Assembly: GCA_003250175.1 (NCBI GenBank) | Contig: QKHD01000319.1 | Coordinates: 1 to 7,308, forward strand | Reading direction: 5' to 3' | Source: Helicobacteraceae bacterium | GTDB taxonomy: Bacteria > Campylobacterota > Campylobacteria > Campylobacterales > SZUA-545 | DNA: 7,308 nt | In this document: piece by piece, positions 1-6,134 of the stretch | Layout: each line of letters begins with the position of its first letter | Numbering within the stretch: position 1 is the stretch's first letter | Translations under genes and position numbers: made by a program | Notes under the pieces: generated by a model | The model's database searches: none | Told to the model about the DNA's origin: nothing | Seen by the model: the letters and a program-made list of their open reading frames with translations, nothing else

Positions 1-467
1 ACCTCCAGGGTTCGTTTGAGCAGCAGGGATTCGATCTCATTGAGATAGCTTTTGTCCGCATGCCGGGCCAGGAGCGTATGGGCGGCTTTCTCAAGAGTTT
101 GCAGCAGCTGTTCCATGTCGATAGGCTTGGTCAGGTAGTAGTTTACCCCGTAGTTAAGCGCTTCTTGCAGACGCTCCGTATCACCGTAAGCACTCACCAC
201 GATAATCGGAAAATCATGACTCACTTCCTTGATTTTCCGCACCAGCTCCAGGCCGCCCATAACGGGCATCTCAATGTCGGTGATCAGCAGATCCGGCTTG
301 AGGTTTCGGAACATCTCCAGGGCACTCTCGCCGTCAGCAGCCGTGGAGACCCGACCAAAAAGTTTATTCAGCATGAAGTGCATTTTTTCACGAACGACGT
401 CGTCATCTTCTACATAAAGCAAATGCAGTTTTTCCAAATGCCCTTGGGTCTCTTTGCTGATTTTCAT
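1..467 (-). CDS. Response regulator with N-terminal receiver domain, 3' end outside the window
   Basis: The frame opens at an ATG (467-465) and stays open to the left edge, giving 155 complete codons with no stop, so the C-terminus is missing. Residues about 14-130 form a CheY-like receiver domain: acidic cluster E20-D21-D22-D23, phospho-acceptor D64 in LLITDIEMPVMGG, switch residue S92 in IIVVSAYGD, Y111, and K114-P115 in the YYLTKPID motif. The full phosphorylation set is therefore present. Residues 131-155 look like a helical linker; any output domain lies beyond the window. An in-frame TAG four codons upstream of a TTG excludes a long extension, and a GGAG lies 12 bases before the ATG, slightly far. 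A TATTAT box (505-500) could be a -10 element, but no convincing -35 is spaced correctly. It follows the GGDEF-EAL gene across a 104-base gap containing a hairpin, so it may have its own transcript. Its kinase partner is not visible. Confidence 0.9.
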   Translation of the reverse strand, partial: MKISKETQGHLEKLHLLYVEDDDVVREKMHFMLNKLFGRVSTAADGESALEMFRNLKPDLLITDIEMPVMGGLELVRKIKEVSHDFPIIVVSAYGDTERLQEALNYGVNYYLTKPIDMEQLLQTLEKAAHTLLARHADKSYLNEIESLLLKRTLE

Positions 468-540
468 GCGAACGTTATTCTCCAAAAAATACTAGGGAGA
501 TAATACCCTCAATGGGTCAACAAAAAATGACGGTGGTGGG

Positions 541-572
541 ATTGCCCTCCGGAGGCATCCGGAGGGTGCAAT
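541..572 (-). terminator. Strong hairpin at the stop codon of the GGDEF-EAL gene; possible terminator or mRNA 3' stabiliser
   Basis: An uninterrupted 9-bp inverted repeat, ccctccgga (545-553) and tccggaggg (558-566), has a 4-base loop. It is extended by attg (541-544) pairing with caat (569-572) across a 2-base bulge, for about 13 bp in total. It starts at the last base of the stop codon. On the minus strand the T6 run (527-522) comes only after 13 further bases, so this is not a textbook intrinsic terminator. It could instead slow transcription or protect the mRNA end between this gene and the response regulator. Confidence 0.5.
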
Positions 573-3118
573 TAACGAATGAAGAAGTTTTCGCCCGGCT
601 TGGCGATGTGGTAGCCCTGGGCATAGTCGACGCCGATCTTGCGCAGGAAGTTAAGGGCCTCTTCGTCTTCGACAAACTCGGCCACGGTTTCGACCTCCAG
701 CTCTTTGGCCAGGGCGACGATACTCTTAACAAAGGCCAGGTCTTTGTTGTTTTTGTGCAGGTTGAGAATAAATTCGCCGTCGATCTTGATGTAGTCGATG
801 GGGAACTTTTTAATATAGTGGAAGGTGGAGAATCCGGAGCCAAAGTCGTCGATGGCGAAGTTGAAGCCTTCGATTTTGAGGTTTTGGACGAACTTCTCCA
901 AAAGCGCGAAGCTCTTGACCGTTTCGCGCTCCGTAATCTCAAAGACGATGTTGGACTTATCGATCTCGTACTGGTAGACCAGTTCGCTGATCTTATCGAT
1001 AAACTCGCCGATAATCAGGGATTTGGGCGAGAGGTTGATAAAGAGCAGCCCTTCATAACCGGTCTCTTTGATCTTTTTAAAGGCCTTCTCGATAACGATG
1101 TAGTCCATCTTGTGAATGACCCCGATGGATTCGGCGATCTCGATAAACTCGCCGGCACTGATCATGTCGTCTTCGATCTCAATACGCATGAGCAGCTCGT
1201 GAATACTCACGTCGCCGTCCATTACCCGCATAATGGGCTGGAAGTGCGGCACGATCTTGTCGTGTTTGATCGCATCTAGAACCAGGATGGTCTTGTTCTG
1301 GGTCTCTTTGAAGACTTCGGCGATGTCTTTTTCTTCCGGGAAGCTGATGGCGTTTTTCCCTGCCCGCTTGGCCCGGTACATCATGCCGTCGGCGATGTTG
1401 AAGAGCTCCTTGGAGGTGGTGGCGTGGTCGGGGTAGACCGCGATACCCAGGGAGATAGTGGTCTGGGCATGGCCGCCGTCCGGTGTGGGCAGGCTCAGGT
1501 TTTCAATCGCTTTAAGCAGCTTTTCCGCCTCATGGTAGGCTTCGCGCTCACCGCATTCGGGTAGAATCAGGGTAAATTCGTCGCCGCCGTAGCGCGCCGC
1601 AATATCCTCCGGACGCTTGGTGGCTTCGAGAATGTCCGCAAACTCCTGCAGGAACTTGTCGCCAAAACTGTGGCCGTAACGGTCGTTGATCGGTTTAAAG
1701 TTGTCGCAGTCGATGACAAAGACCGCAAACTGGTAGTTGTGTTGCCCTGCCCGCTTGATCTCGTAATCCAGCAGGTCGCGGAAGACGCGCTGGTTAAAGA
1801 GTGTGGTCAGCGGGTCGCGGGTGGCGTAGTACTCCAGGTCTTTGGTGTATTTGTGGATCGCCTTGACGGAGCCGACCAGGTTGATCAGCGTCGTCAAAAT
1901 CCCTTCGATCACGATGTAGCGAATCTGATCCTGCACTAAGAGAGACTGCACGCCGATCCCGACAATCCCGCCGATTTTCGGGGTATCGAGGAAGAGCGAC
2001 TTGGTCTGCAGCTCGATCTCCTCGTGGCTTAGGTGCGGCATCTGTTTGTCTTCCTGGGCGACGTTGTGGGAGATATGGTAGTGCATCATGCTGTCAAAGT
2101 GCGGGCTGGTGCGAATCTCTTTGCGGGCGATCTCTTCCATCACCTTGATAGTCTCCGGCGTGGGCATCGCCTTCCAGAAAATCTCGATTTCGTAGGATTC
2201 GTCCCCTACCCGGAACATGGTAAAGAGGCTGTAGGCGTCCATGACGCGGTTGATCTCGATGAGCAGTTCTTTAATGTACTCGCGCCAGTCCTTGACGACT
2301 TCCGTGGTGATGATAAACTTGTCCAGCAGGCGGATCTCAAACTCCAGCAGGTCTTTGTCAACGGCAATGTTGCGGAGTTTTTCCGAGAGGCTGTTGACGT
2401 TGTTTAAAATGGTGTTGAGCTCCCCGAAGCCCAGGTCAATGTCCTGAATGTCTAGGTTTTTAAAGTCTTTGACGGAGTTGACGCTTTCGACCTTGGCGTT
2501 AAAGCGGCCGATACTCTTATCCAGCTTGCGGCTGACATAGCGGGAAAGGGAGAAGGAGAGCACCAGAACAAAGGGCAGCGCGATCAGGAAGAAGATAGCA
2601 TACTGAATGTTGTTCTCACGGGTGATTGAGCTGAGGTCGTTGCTCACCTTGATAACACCCAGCACATCGCCGGTCTGAACATTGGTGTGACAGAGAAGGC
2701 ACTCCTGCTTGGCTTGAAGGGGCATAATGGTCGTCACCACCCCGCCCTGTTGGGAGATCATTTTGTTCCCGTCGCGGAAGGCCTGGAGGACATTTTCCGT
2801 CATGGGCTGCTGTTCGATCACGCCGTACAGCGCCTCGACGGAGTGGCCGCGGTAGATGTCGATGGTGTGGCTGGTGGATGCAAAGGCGTCTTTGGTGGAG
2901 GCGAGGAACTGCTCCATCTCGTCCCGTGACCACCCTTTGCTCATGACCTGATACATGGTGGCAAACACCTGGGAGCTGATGGCGTCGGATGTTTTGACGG
3001 CTTCCTGCTTGGCCAGGGTGGCGTGAAGGTAGTTGGAGAAGAGGTAGATGCCGGAAAAAATCAGCAGCGTCAGCGCCGCCATGGTGATAAAAATAAAGTT
3101 TTTCAGGGTTTTCGGCAT
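572..3118 (-). CDS. Membrane-anchored c-type-haem sensor with GGDEF and EAL domains (c-di-GMP cyclase / phosphodiesterase)
   Basis: This is an 848-residue inner-membrane signalling protein. Order: transmembrane helix about 8-31; periplasmic domain about 32-172 carrying CLLCH at 140-144, a c-type haem attachment motif as in Tll0287/DUF3365-type sensors; second helix about 173-192; HAMP-like linker about 192-250; GAF-like region about 262-420; GGDEF domain about 430-595; EAL domain about 612-848. The cyclase site RYGGDEF (G511-F515) is intact, and an inhibitory RxxD site (R502-D505) lies five residues before it. The EAL signature reads ELL (E641), and the other metal and catalytic residues known for the family are present: N695, E727, D757-D758, K778, E814, Q834. 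By sequence both activities look possible. The likely role is coupling a redox or gas signal at the periplasmic haem to c-di-GMP level, and so to motility or biofilm state. The ATG (3118-3116) has AAGG nine bases upstream, inside a possible inhibitory hairpin. Domain borders are estimates. Confidence 0.95.
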   Translation of the reverse strand: MPKTLKNFIFITMAALTLLIFSGIYLFSNYLHATLAKQEAVKTSDAISSQVFATMYQVMSKGWSRDEMEQFLASTKDAFASTSHTIDIYRGHSVEALYGVIEQQPMTENVLQAFRDGNKMISQQGGVVTTIMPLQAKQECLLCHTNVQTGDVLGVIKVSNDLSSITRENNIQYAIFFLIALPFVLVLSFSLSRYVSRKLDKSIGRFNAKVESVNSVKDFKNLDIQDIDLGFGELNTILNNVNSLSEKLRNIAVDKDLLEFEIRLLDKFIITTEVVKDWREYIKELLIEINRVMDAYSLFTMFRVGDESYEIEIFWKAMPTPETIKVMEEIARKEIRTSPHFDSMMHYHISHNVAQEDKQMPHLSHEEIELQTKSLFLDTPKIGGIVGIGVQSLLVQDQIRYIVIEGILTTLINLVGSVKAIHKYTKDLEYYATRDPLTTLFNQRVFRDLLDYEIKRAGQHNYQFAVFVIDCDNFKPINDRYGHSFGDKFLQEFADILEATKRPEDIAARYGGDEFTLILPECGEREAYHEAEKLLKAIENLSLPTPDGGHAQTTISLGIAVYPDHATTSKELFNIADGMMYRAKRAGKNAISFPEEKDIAEVFKETQNKTILVLDAIKHDKIVPHFQPIMRVMDGDVSIHELLMRIEIEDDMISAGEFIEIAESIGVIHKMDYIVIEKAFKKIKETGYEGLLFINLSPKSLIIGEFIDKISELVYQYEIDKSNIVFEITERETVKSFALLEKFVQNLKIEGFNFAIDDFGSGFSTFHYIKKFPIDYIKIDGEFILNLHKNNKDLAFVKSIVALAKELEVETVAEFVEDEEALNFLRKIGVDYAQGYHIAKPGENFFIR

Positions 3119-3126
3119 GTTGACAA

Positions 3127-3172
3127 ACCTTTTGCACGTCTTGAATATGCACCATTCTATTGCACAAAAGGT
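3127..3172 (-). promoter_or_regulatory. Leader inverted repeat covering the Shine-Dalgarno of the GGDEF-EAL gene
   Basis: In the 63-base gap before the GGDEF-EAL gene, accttttg (3127-3134) and caaaaggt (3165-3172) form an exact 8-base inverted repeat. In the mRNA, the upstream ACCUUUUG can pair with CAAAAGGU, which contains the only Shine-Dalgarno-like AAGG before the start codon. Three copies of tgcac (3133-3137, 3148-3152, 3161-3165) also lie here, 15 and 13 bases apart, and could be protein-binding half sites. No convincing -35/-10 pair was found. Function is inferred. Confidence 0.3.
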
Positions 3173-3181
3173 AAAGAAGGA

Positions 3182-3316
3182 TTAAAGCGAGAGGGGGCGT
3201 GTGCGGATAATGCCGGCAAAGGCCAGCGTGGTGAGTCCGATCAGGGCAGTGAGCGCATCATTTCCGCTCCAGGCCATGAGAAGCAAACCGCCAACAATGA
3301 GAAAAAACGATGTCAT
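3182..3316 (-). CDS. Small hydrophobic protein, 44 residues, two predicted membrane helices
   Basis: This short gene has ATG at 3316-3314 and TAA at 3184-3182. The main support is the ribosome site: GGAGG ends exactly six bases before the ATG, the best Shine-Dalgarno in this part of the window. The 44-residue product begins MTSFFLIVGGLLLMAWSG. It has a hydrophobic stretch at about 3-16, a polar turn around G18-N19-D20, a second hydrophobic stretch at about 21-37, and a short basic tail (IRTRPLSL), which suggests a helical hairpin in the inner membrane with the tail in the cytoplasm. It sits 65 bases after the exonuclease stop and 63 bases before the GGDEF-EAL start, on the same strand as both. 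I do not recognise the family and assign no function. It could be a small membrane partner of the neighbouring sensor, but position is the only reason to think so. Confidence 0.65.
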   Translation of the reverse strand: MTSFFLIVGGLLLMAWSGNDALTALIGLTTLAFAGIIRTRPLSL

Positions 3317-3331
3317 CCCGTACCTCCGAAT

Positions 3332-3383
3332 AGGCTGTTGGGACAAATCTTACGCCAGAAAGATTACCTCCGGATGACAGCCT
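3332..3383 (-). repeat. Nested inverted repeats between the exonuclease gene and the 44-residue gene
   Basis: The outer arms aggctgt (3332-3338) and acagcct (3377-3383) are a perfect 7-base inverted repeat. The inner arms aatctt (3346-3351) and aagatt (3360-3365) are a perfect 6-base repeat with an 8-base loop. The outer arm overlaps the exonuclease stop codon. A second GGAGG (minus strand, 3371-3367) lies between the arms with no start codon at a useful distance. The element may be a structured leader of the small gene or a 3' end of the exonuclease mRNA. There is no T-run, so it is not an ordinary terminator. Confidence 0.35.
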
Positions 3384-4113
3384 AGAGGGCCTGGGTAAAC
3401 CAGTATTCGATGGTTGCTCTGGCATCGGGGGTGAGTTGGCGAAACTCCCGCAGCACCCAGCGGAAATAGTCCTGGTCTTCGAGCACCACCTCCGCAAATT
3501 TACGCCCCTTGTATTTACCAAAGCCCACGCTTTGCAGCAGCACCGGGGCTCCGGAGAGCTGCAGGAGGTTTTCCATATCGTTGCCGGCGAGTTCGAGCAG
3601 GTGATTGAGCAGCAGTTTGGTGACAATGACGTCGCTAAGCGCATCGTGGGGTGTGATCTCTTTTTCCAGTGCCTCGGCGATGGCGGCTTCGTGTTTATAT
3701 AGCCCCAGTTCGTAGCGCAGATATTGCAGGGCGTGGCGGCGGGTATCCAGCAGATGTTTGGCGCAGACCAGGGTGTCGACCACCCTTCCCTGCCAGATAA
3801 ACCCTTCGTTGCGCAGCACACCCAGATCGAAGGGGGCATTTTGGATGACCATGATGTTTTCAGGGGTGTTGAGGCGTTTAAGGGTGCGGAAGGCTTCCGT
3901 GTCGCACAGGGCGGGTTTGTCGGCGACCATCTCGTTGGTGATGTGGTGAATCGCCATGGCGTCGGAGAGAATCGGCACCCCGGGGTTGCAGAGCTCGTCA
4001 TAAGCCTGCCACTCTCCGGAGTGGTCGCTCAAAAAACCGATCTGACAGATGCGGTCTTCCCCCTTGGGGCGCCCGGTGGTTTCGGTGTCGAGGATGATAA
4101 TGCTAGCCGCCAT
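3382..4113 (-). CDS. DEDDh-type 3'-5' exonuclease with ExoX-like C-terminal module
   Basis: This is a 243-residue DnaQ-superfamily nuclease expected to remove nucleotides from DNA 3' ends in repair or proofreading. The exonuclease motifs are complete: ExoI with D9 and E11 in LDTETTG, ExoII with N92, F95 and D96 in QNAPFDLG, D113 in VVDTL, and ExoIII with H156 and D161 in PHDALSD, which makes it the DEDDh subclass. Residues about 185-243 (GFGKYKGRKFAEV, then a YFRWVL segment) resemble the small C-terminal module of exodeoxyribonuclease X, so it is closer to ExoX than to the polymerase III epsilon subunit. I chose the ATG at 4113-4111 because AAGGG lies six bases upstream and the product then starts directly at the first strand of the fold. 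A TTG at 4149 would add 12 residues without a good ribosome site. It follows the PhnD-like gene after 45 bases, so it may be co-transcribed, though a TACAAT box near 4147-4142 could give it a separate start. Confidence 0.92.
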   Translation of the reverse strand: MAASIIILDTETTGRPKGEDRICQIGFLSDHSGEWQAYDELCNPGVPILSDAMAIHHITNEMVADKPALCDTEAFRTLKRLNTPENIMVIQNAPFDLGVLRNEGFIWQGRVVDTLVCAKHLLDTRRHALQYLRYELGLYKHEAAIAEALEKEITPHDALSDVIVTKLLLNHLLELAGNDMENLLQLSGAPVLLQSVGFGKYKGRKFAEVVLEDQDYFRWVLREFRQLTPDARATIEYWFTQAL

Positions 4114-4158
4114 GGGGTGCCCTTGTCTCTTTTTGGGCACATTGTACAAAAGGCTGGC

Positions 4159-4986
4159 TTACCAGTTATTCTCCATCATGCCCTGCTCCTGCATTGCCTG
4201 GGTGAGCAGTTCGTAGCCTTTGAGTTCATTGGGGCCGGTGGCTACCCATTTGTTAAGCCCCTCCATCACCATCATCTTTTTGATGACGGGGTCGTTGGGG
4301 TCTTGGGAGAGCATCATCTTTTTAAAGGCCTCCGCTACACCGGCATCGAGGCTGTCAAGCACGGTAAAGTTGCAGTGGCAGTAGCCTTCGCTGGTATAAA
4401 AGCTCTCCACTTCGCCAACGGGGAACATTCCCTCCTCCACCATCCGGATCCAGGTGGTGCTGCCGATGGCTCCGGCGTCGATCTCGTCGTTGAGGATCGC
4501 TTCGAGAATATCAAACTCGCTGCGTCCCGTGTCGCCGTGTTTACCAAGGTCGGAATTAAAGCGTTTGAGGGAGATGTCCTTCTCCGGATCGATCCCCGAC
4601 TGCTGCAGGAATTTATAGGGCAGAATAGCGGCCTGGGCGGAGTCGGCGCTTCCCAGCCCCACCCGCTTGCCCTTCAGGTCAGCCAGGGATTTCATCCCCA
4701 AAGAGGCCTTGCCGATAAACATCGTCGTAAAGTCGATGTCGGTGTCGCGCATCAGCAGCGCTTTGGCCGTGCCGCCCGTGGCTGCCAGGGTGCGAACCCA
4801 GGCAACGTTGGTGTTCCAGGCGACATCGATGCGTTGGTTCAAGAGCGCATCGACCTGGGCTTCGTAGTTGGAAAACAGAACATAATCAAGCCGCAGGCCG
4901 TTGTCATTGTAGTAATCCCGGATAATATCCCAGATCGGGATCACCTTGGGGTCGTAGGCGACGGCGCCCAGCATAATCGGTTTCAT
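4159..4986 (-). CDS. PhnD-like type 2 binding-fold protein without a signal peptide, probably cytoplasmic
   Basis: This 275-residue protein resembles the phosphate/phosphite/phosphonate (PhnD) branch of ABC-transporter substrate-binding proteins. Seen: a hinge and first-lobe segment with ALLNQRIDVAWNTN (47-60), the LADLKGKRVGLGS block (101-113) that starts the second lobe, and DAGAIGSTTW (170-179). The Ser-Thr-Ser ligand loop of PhnD is replaced by S113-A-D-S116-A-Q. A CHC cluster (C203, H204, C205) sits near the hinge side of the ligand region. The chain starts directly at the first strand of the fold, with no hydrophobic leader or lipobox. An in-frame TAG immediately precedes the ATG, so no upstream start can add one. 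AAGGAG overlaps the stop of the preceding gene with an 8-base spacing, indicating translational coupling. No permease or ATPase genes are in the window. It may be a cytoplasmic binding protein or an enzyme built on this fold, as MqnA, MqnD and THI5 are. The substrate is unknown. Confidence 0.85.
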   Translation of the reverse strand: MKPIMLGAVAYDPKVIPIWDIIRDYYNDNGLRLDYVLFSNYEAQVDALLNQRIDVAWNTNVAWVRTLAATGGTAKALLMRDTDIDFTTMFIGKASLGMKSLADLKGKRVGLGSADSAQAAILPYKFLQQSGIDPEKDISLKRFNSDLGKHGDTGRSEFDILEAILNDEIDAGAIGSTTWIRMVEEGMFPVGEVESFYTSEGYCHCNFTVLDSLDAGVAEAFKKMMLSQDPNDPVIKKMMVMEGLNKWVATGPNELKGYELLTQAMQEQGMMENNW

Positions 4987-5001
4987 CTAGTGTGCTCCTT
5001 A
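4987..5001 (-). promoter_or_regulatory. Shine-Dalgarno overlapping the upstream stop, with a stop codon abutting the start
   Basis: On the minus strand the flavoprotein gene ends in TAA, whose last A opens an AAGGAG. Eight bases later comes the ATG of the PhnD-like gene, with TAG (4989-4987) as the codon just before it in the same frame. The arrangement fixes the start and suggests translational coupling of the two genes. Confidence 0.7.
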
Positions 5002-6126
5002 TGGAATGGGTTGATCGGTCAGGGCTTTGCCCAGCCAGATGGAGAGTACGTCCGTGCTGGGCGCCATGACGGCCGCGGCCAGGGAGTCACGCAGCAGGCG
5101 TTCGAGCGGCAGGCGCTTGGCATAGGCCGTACCGCCGCCGATTTTCATCGCTTTGGTGCAGACTTCGACTGCGGCATCCGAAGCGTTCAGGCGTGCGGCG
5201 ATAATCTGGGCCAGCGCGTCGGCACTTCCTTCGGAACCCGCTTTGGCGGCGGCCAGGGCAAAGTGCTTGGCACCGGCGGCTTTGGTGTAGATTTCCGCTA
5301 GGTGGTTCTGCACGGTCGGGATGGCGGCCAGCATGGTGCCGTCGGTGTATTTACGGGTTTTGGCGTGTTCGACCACGGTCGCGCACGCGTTGTTGGCTAC
5401 ACCGGCATAGACGCACGCCAGTCCGGTAACAAAGAACGGGGCGACCACGTTAAAGACCTGTGCCTGCCCGCTGCCCGCGTCGCCGATACGGTAGCTGCCG
5501 TCTAGGGTGACGTTTTCCAGCAGCATCGGCATGGAGGCGTTGCCGCGCATACCCAGGCCGTTCCACGCTTCGCGCTGGAAGCTCAGGCCCTTGGCATCCT
5601 TGGGGATAATCCAGTTATCCAGCCCTTCCGTATCGGCGGAGTTGGAGAGCACCAGGTAGTAGTCCGCATATTCGGCGGAGGTGACGAAGGACTTGCGACC
5701 GTTGAGGACGTAGTTCTCCTTATCCTTGGCGACGGTGATCTCCGGAAGGTAGAAGTGGGTTCCCGTTCCGGTTTCGCTGTACGCCAGGGCAAAAAGCACC
5801 TCTCCGGAGGCGATTTTGGGCAAAAATTTCTTTTTCATCTCGTCGGAGCCAAAGAGTACGATACACATGGTGGCCACGTTGTGCATCATGTAGCACAGGC
5901 CGGTGGTGGCGCAGCTTTCTGCCAGGGCCATAACCGCCTCGGCGTGTTCCGTCAGGCCTTTGCCCTGACCGCCGAAGGCTTCGGGTACCAGCAGGCCGGT
6001 CTTTTTACTGCCAAGAATCGCCTTGAAGCTCTCTTCGGGGAAGCACGCCTCGTCATCGACTTTTTTGGTGTGTGGGGCTACGTTTGCCTGGGCAAAACCG
6101 ACCATTTCATTATAAAACTTACTCAT
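4999..6126 (-). CDS. Acyl-CoA-dehydrogenase-fold flavoprotein lacking the catalytic glutamate
   Basis: At 375 residues it has normal length for the family. Landmarks in order: N-terminal helical region with GLLVPEAFGGQGKGL (44-58); the FAD/substrate segment at 112-125 (FALAYSETGTGTH), where the usual TEP.AGSD is altered; NGRKSFVTSAEYADYYLV (142-159); GLGMRGNASM (190-199); and the C-terminal GGGTAYAKRLPLERLLRD (330-347). True acyl-CoA dehydrogenases usually carry the base eight residues after the RD pair (the IYEGT motif). Here A355 occupies that position within VMAPSTDV. The alternative position used by isovaleryl-type enzymes (around 225-230) also has no Glu. It therefore probably binds flavin but may act as a monooxygenase or on a non-CoA substrate, as relatives such as DszC and SfnC do. 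That last step is inference. The ATG is preceded by AGGAG five bases upstream and lies 8 bases after the diiron gene stop, so the two are almost certainly co-transcribed. Confidence 0.92.
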   Translation of the reverse strand: MSKFYNEMVGFAQANVAPHTKKVDDEACFPEESFKAILGSKKTGLLVPEAFGGQGKGLTEHAEAVMALAESCATTGLCYMMHNVATMCIVLFGSDEMKKKFLPKIASGEVLFALAYSETGTGTHFYLPEITVAKDKENYVLNGRKSFVTSAEYADYYLVLSNSADTEGLDNWIIPKDAKGLSFQREAWNGLGMRGNASMPMLLENVTLDGSYRIGDAGSGQAQVFNVVAPFFVTGLACVYAGVANNACATVVEHAKTRKYTDGTMLAAIPTVQNHLAEIYTKAAGAKHFALAAAKAGSEGSADALAQIIAARLNASDAAVEVCTKAMKIGGGTAYAKRLPLERLLRDSLAAAVMAPSTDVLSIWLGKALTDQPIP

Positions 6127-6134
6127 TGTCTCTC

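Noticed and set aside
500..520. TTGACC / TATTAT promoter before the response regulator
   Set aside because: The boxes are only 9 bases apart. TATTAT alone could be a -10, but that is too weak to list as a feature.
512..1279. A 255-codon plus-strand frame and other long plus-strand frames across the window
   Set aside because: All are antisense to well-supported minus-strand genes with conserved catalytic motifs, and none has family signatures of its own.
3258..4001. A 247-codon minus-strand frame overlapping the exonuclease
   Set aside because: It is a shifted frame of the exonuclease gene with Ser/Pro/Arg/Trp-rich low-quality protein, while the other frame has all DEDDh motifs.
4114..4149. 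TTG start giving a 255-residue exonuclease
   Set aside because: The extra 12 residues are polar and unlike the fold's start, and the downstream ATG has AAGGG at ideal spacing.
4140..4175. Small CTGG/CCAG hairpin followed by CCTTTT at the end of the PhnD-like gene
   Set aside because: The stem is only four base pairs and the T-run is short, too weak to call a terminator.
3724..5301. A 525-codon open frame on the plus strand
   Set aside because: It lies antisense to the flavoprotein, PhnD-like and exonuclease genes, crosses their boundaries, has no recognisable motifs, and reflects codon bias on the opposite strand.
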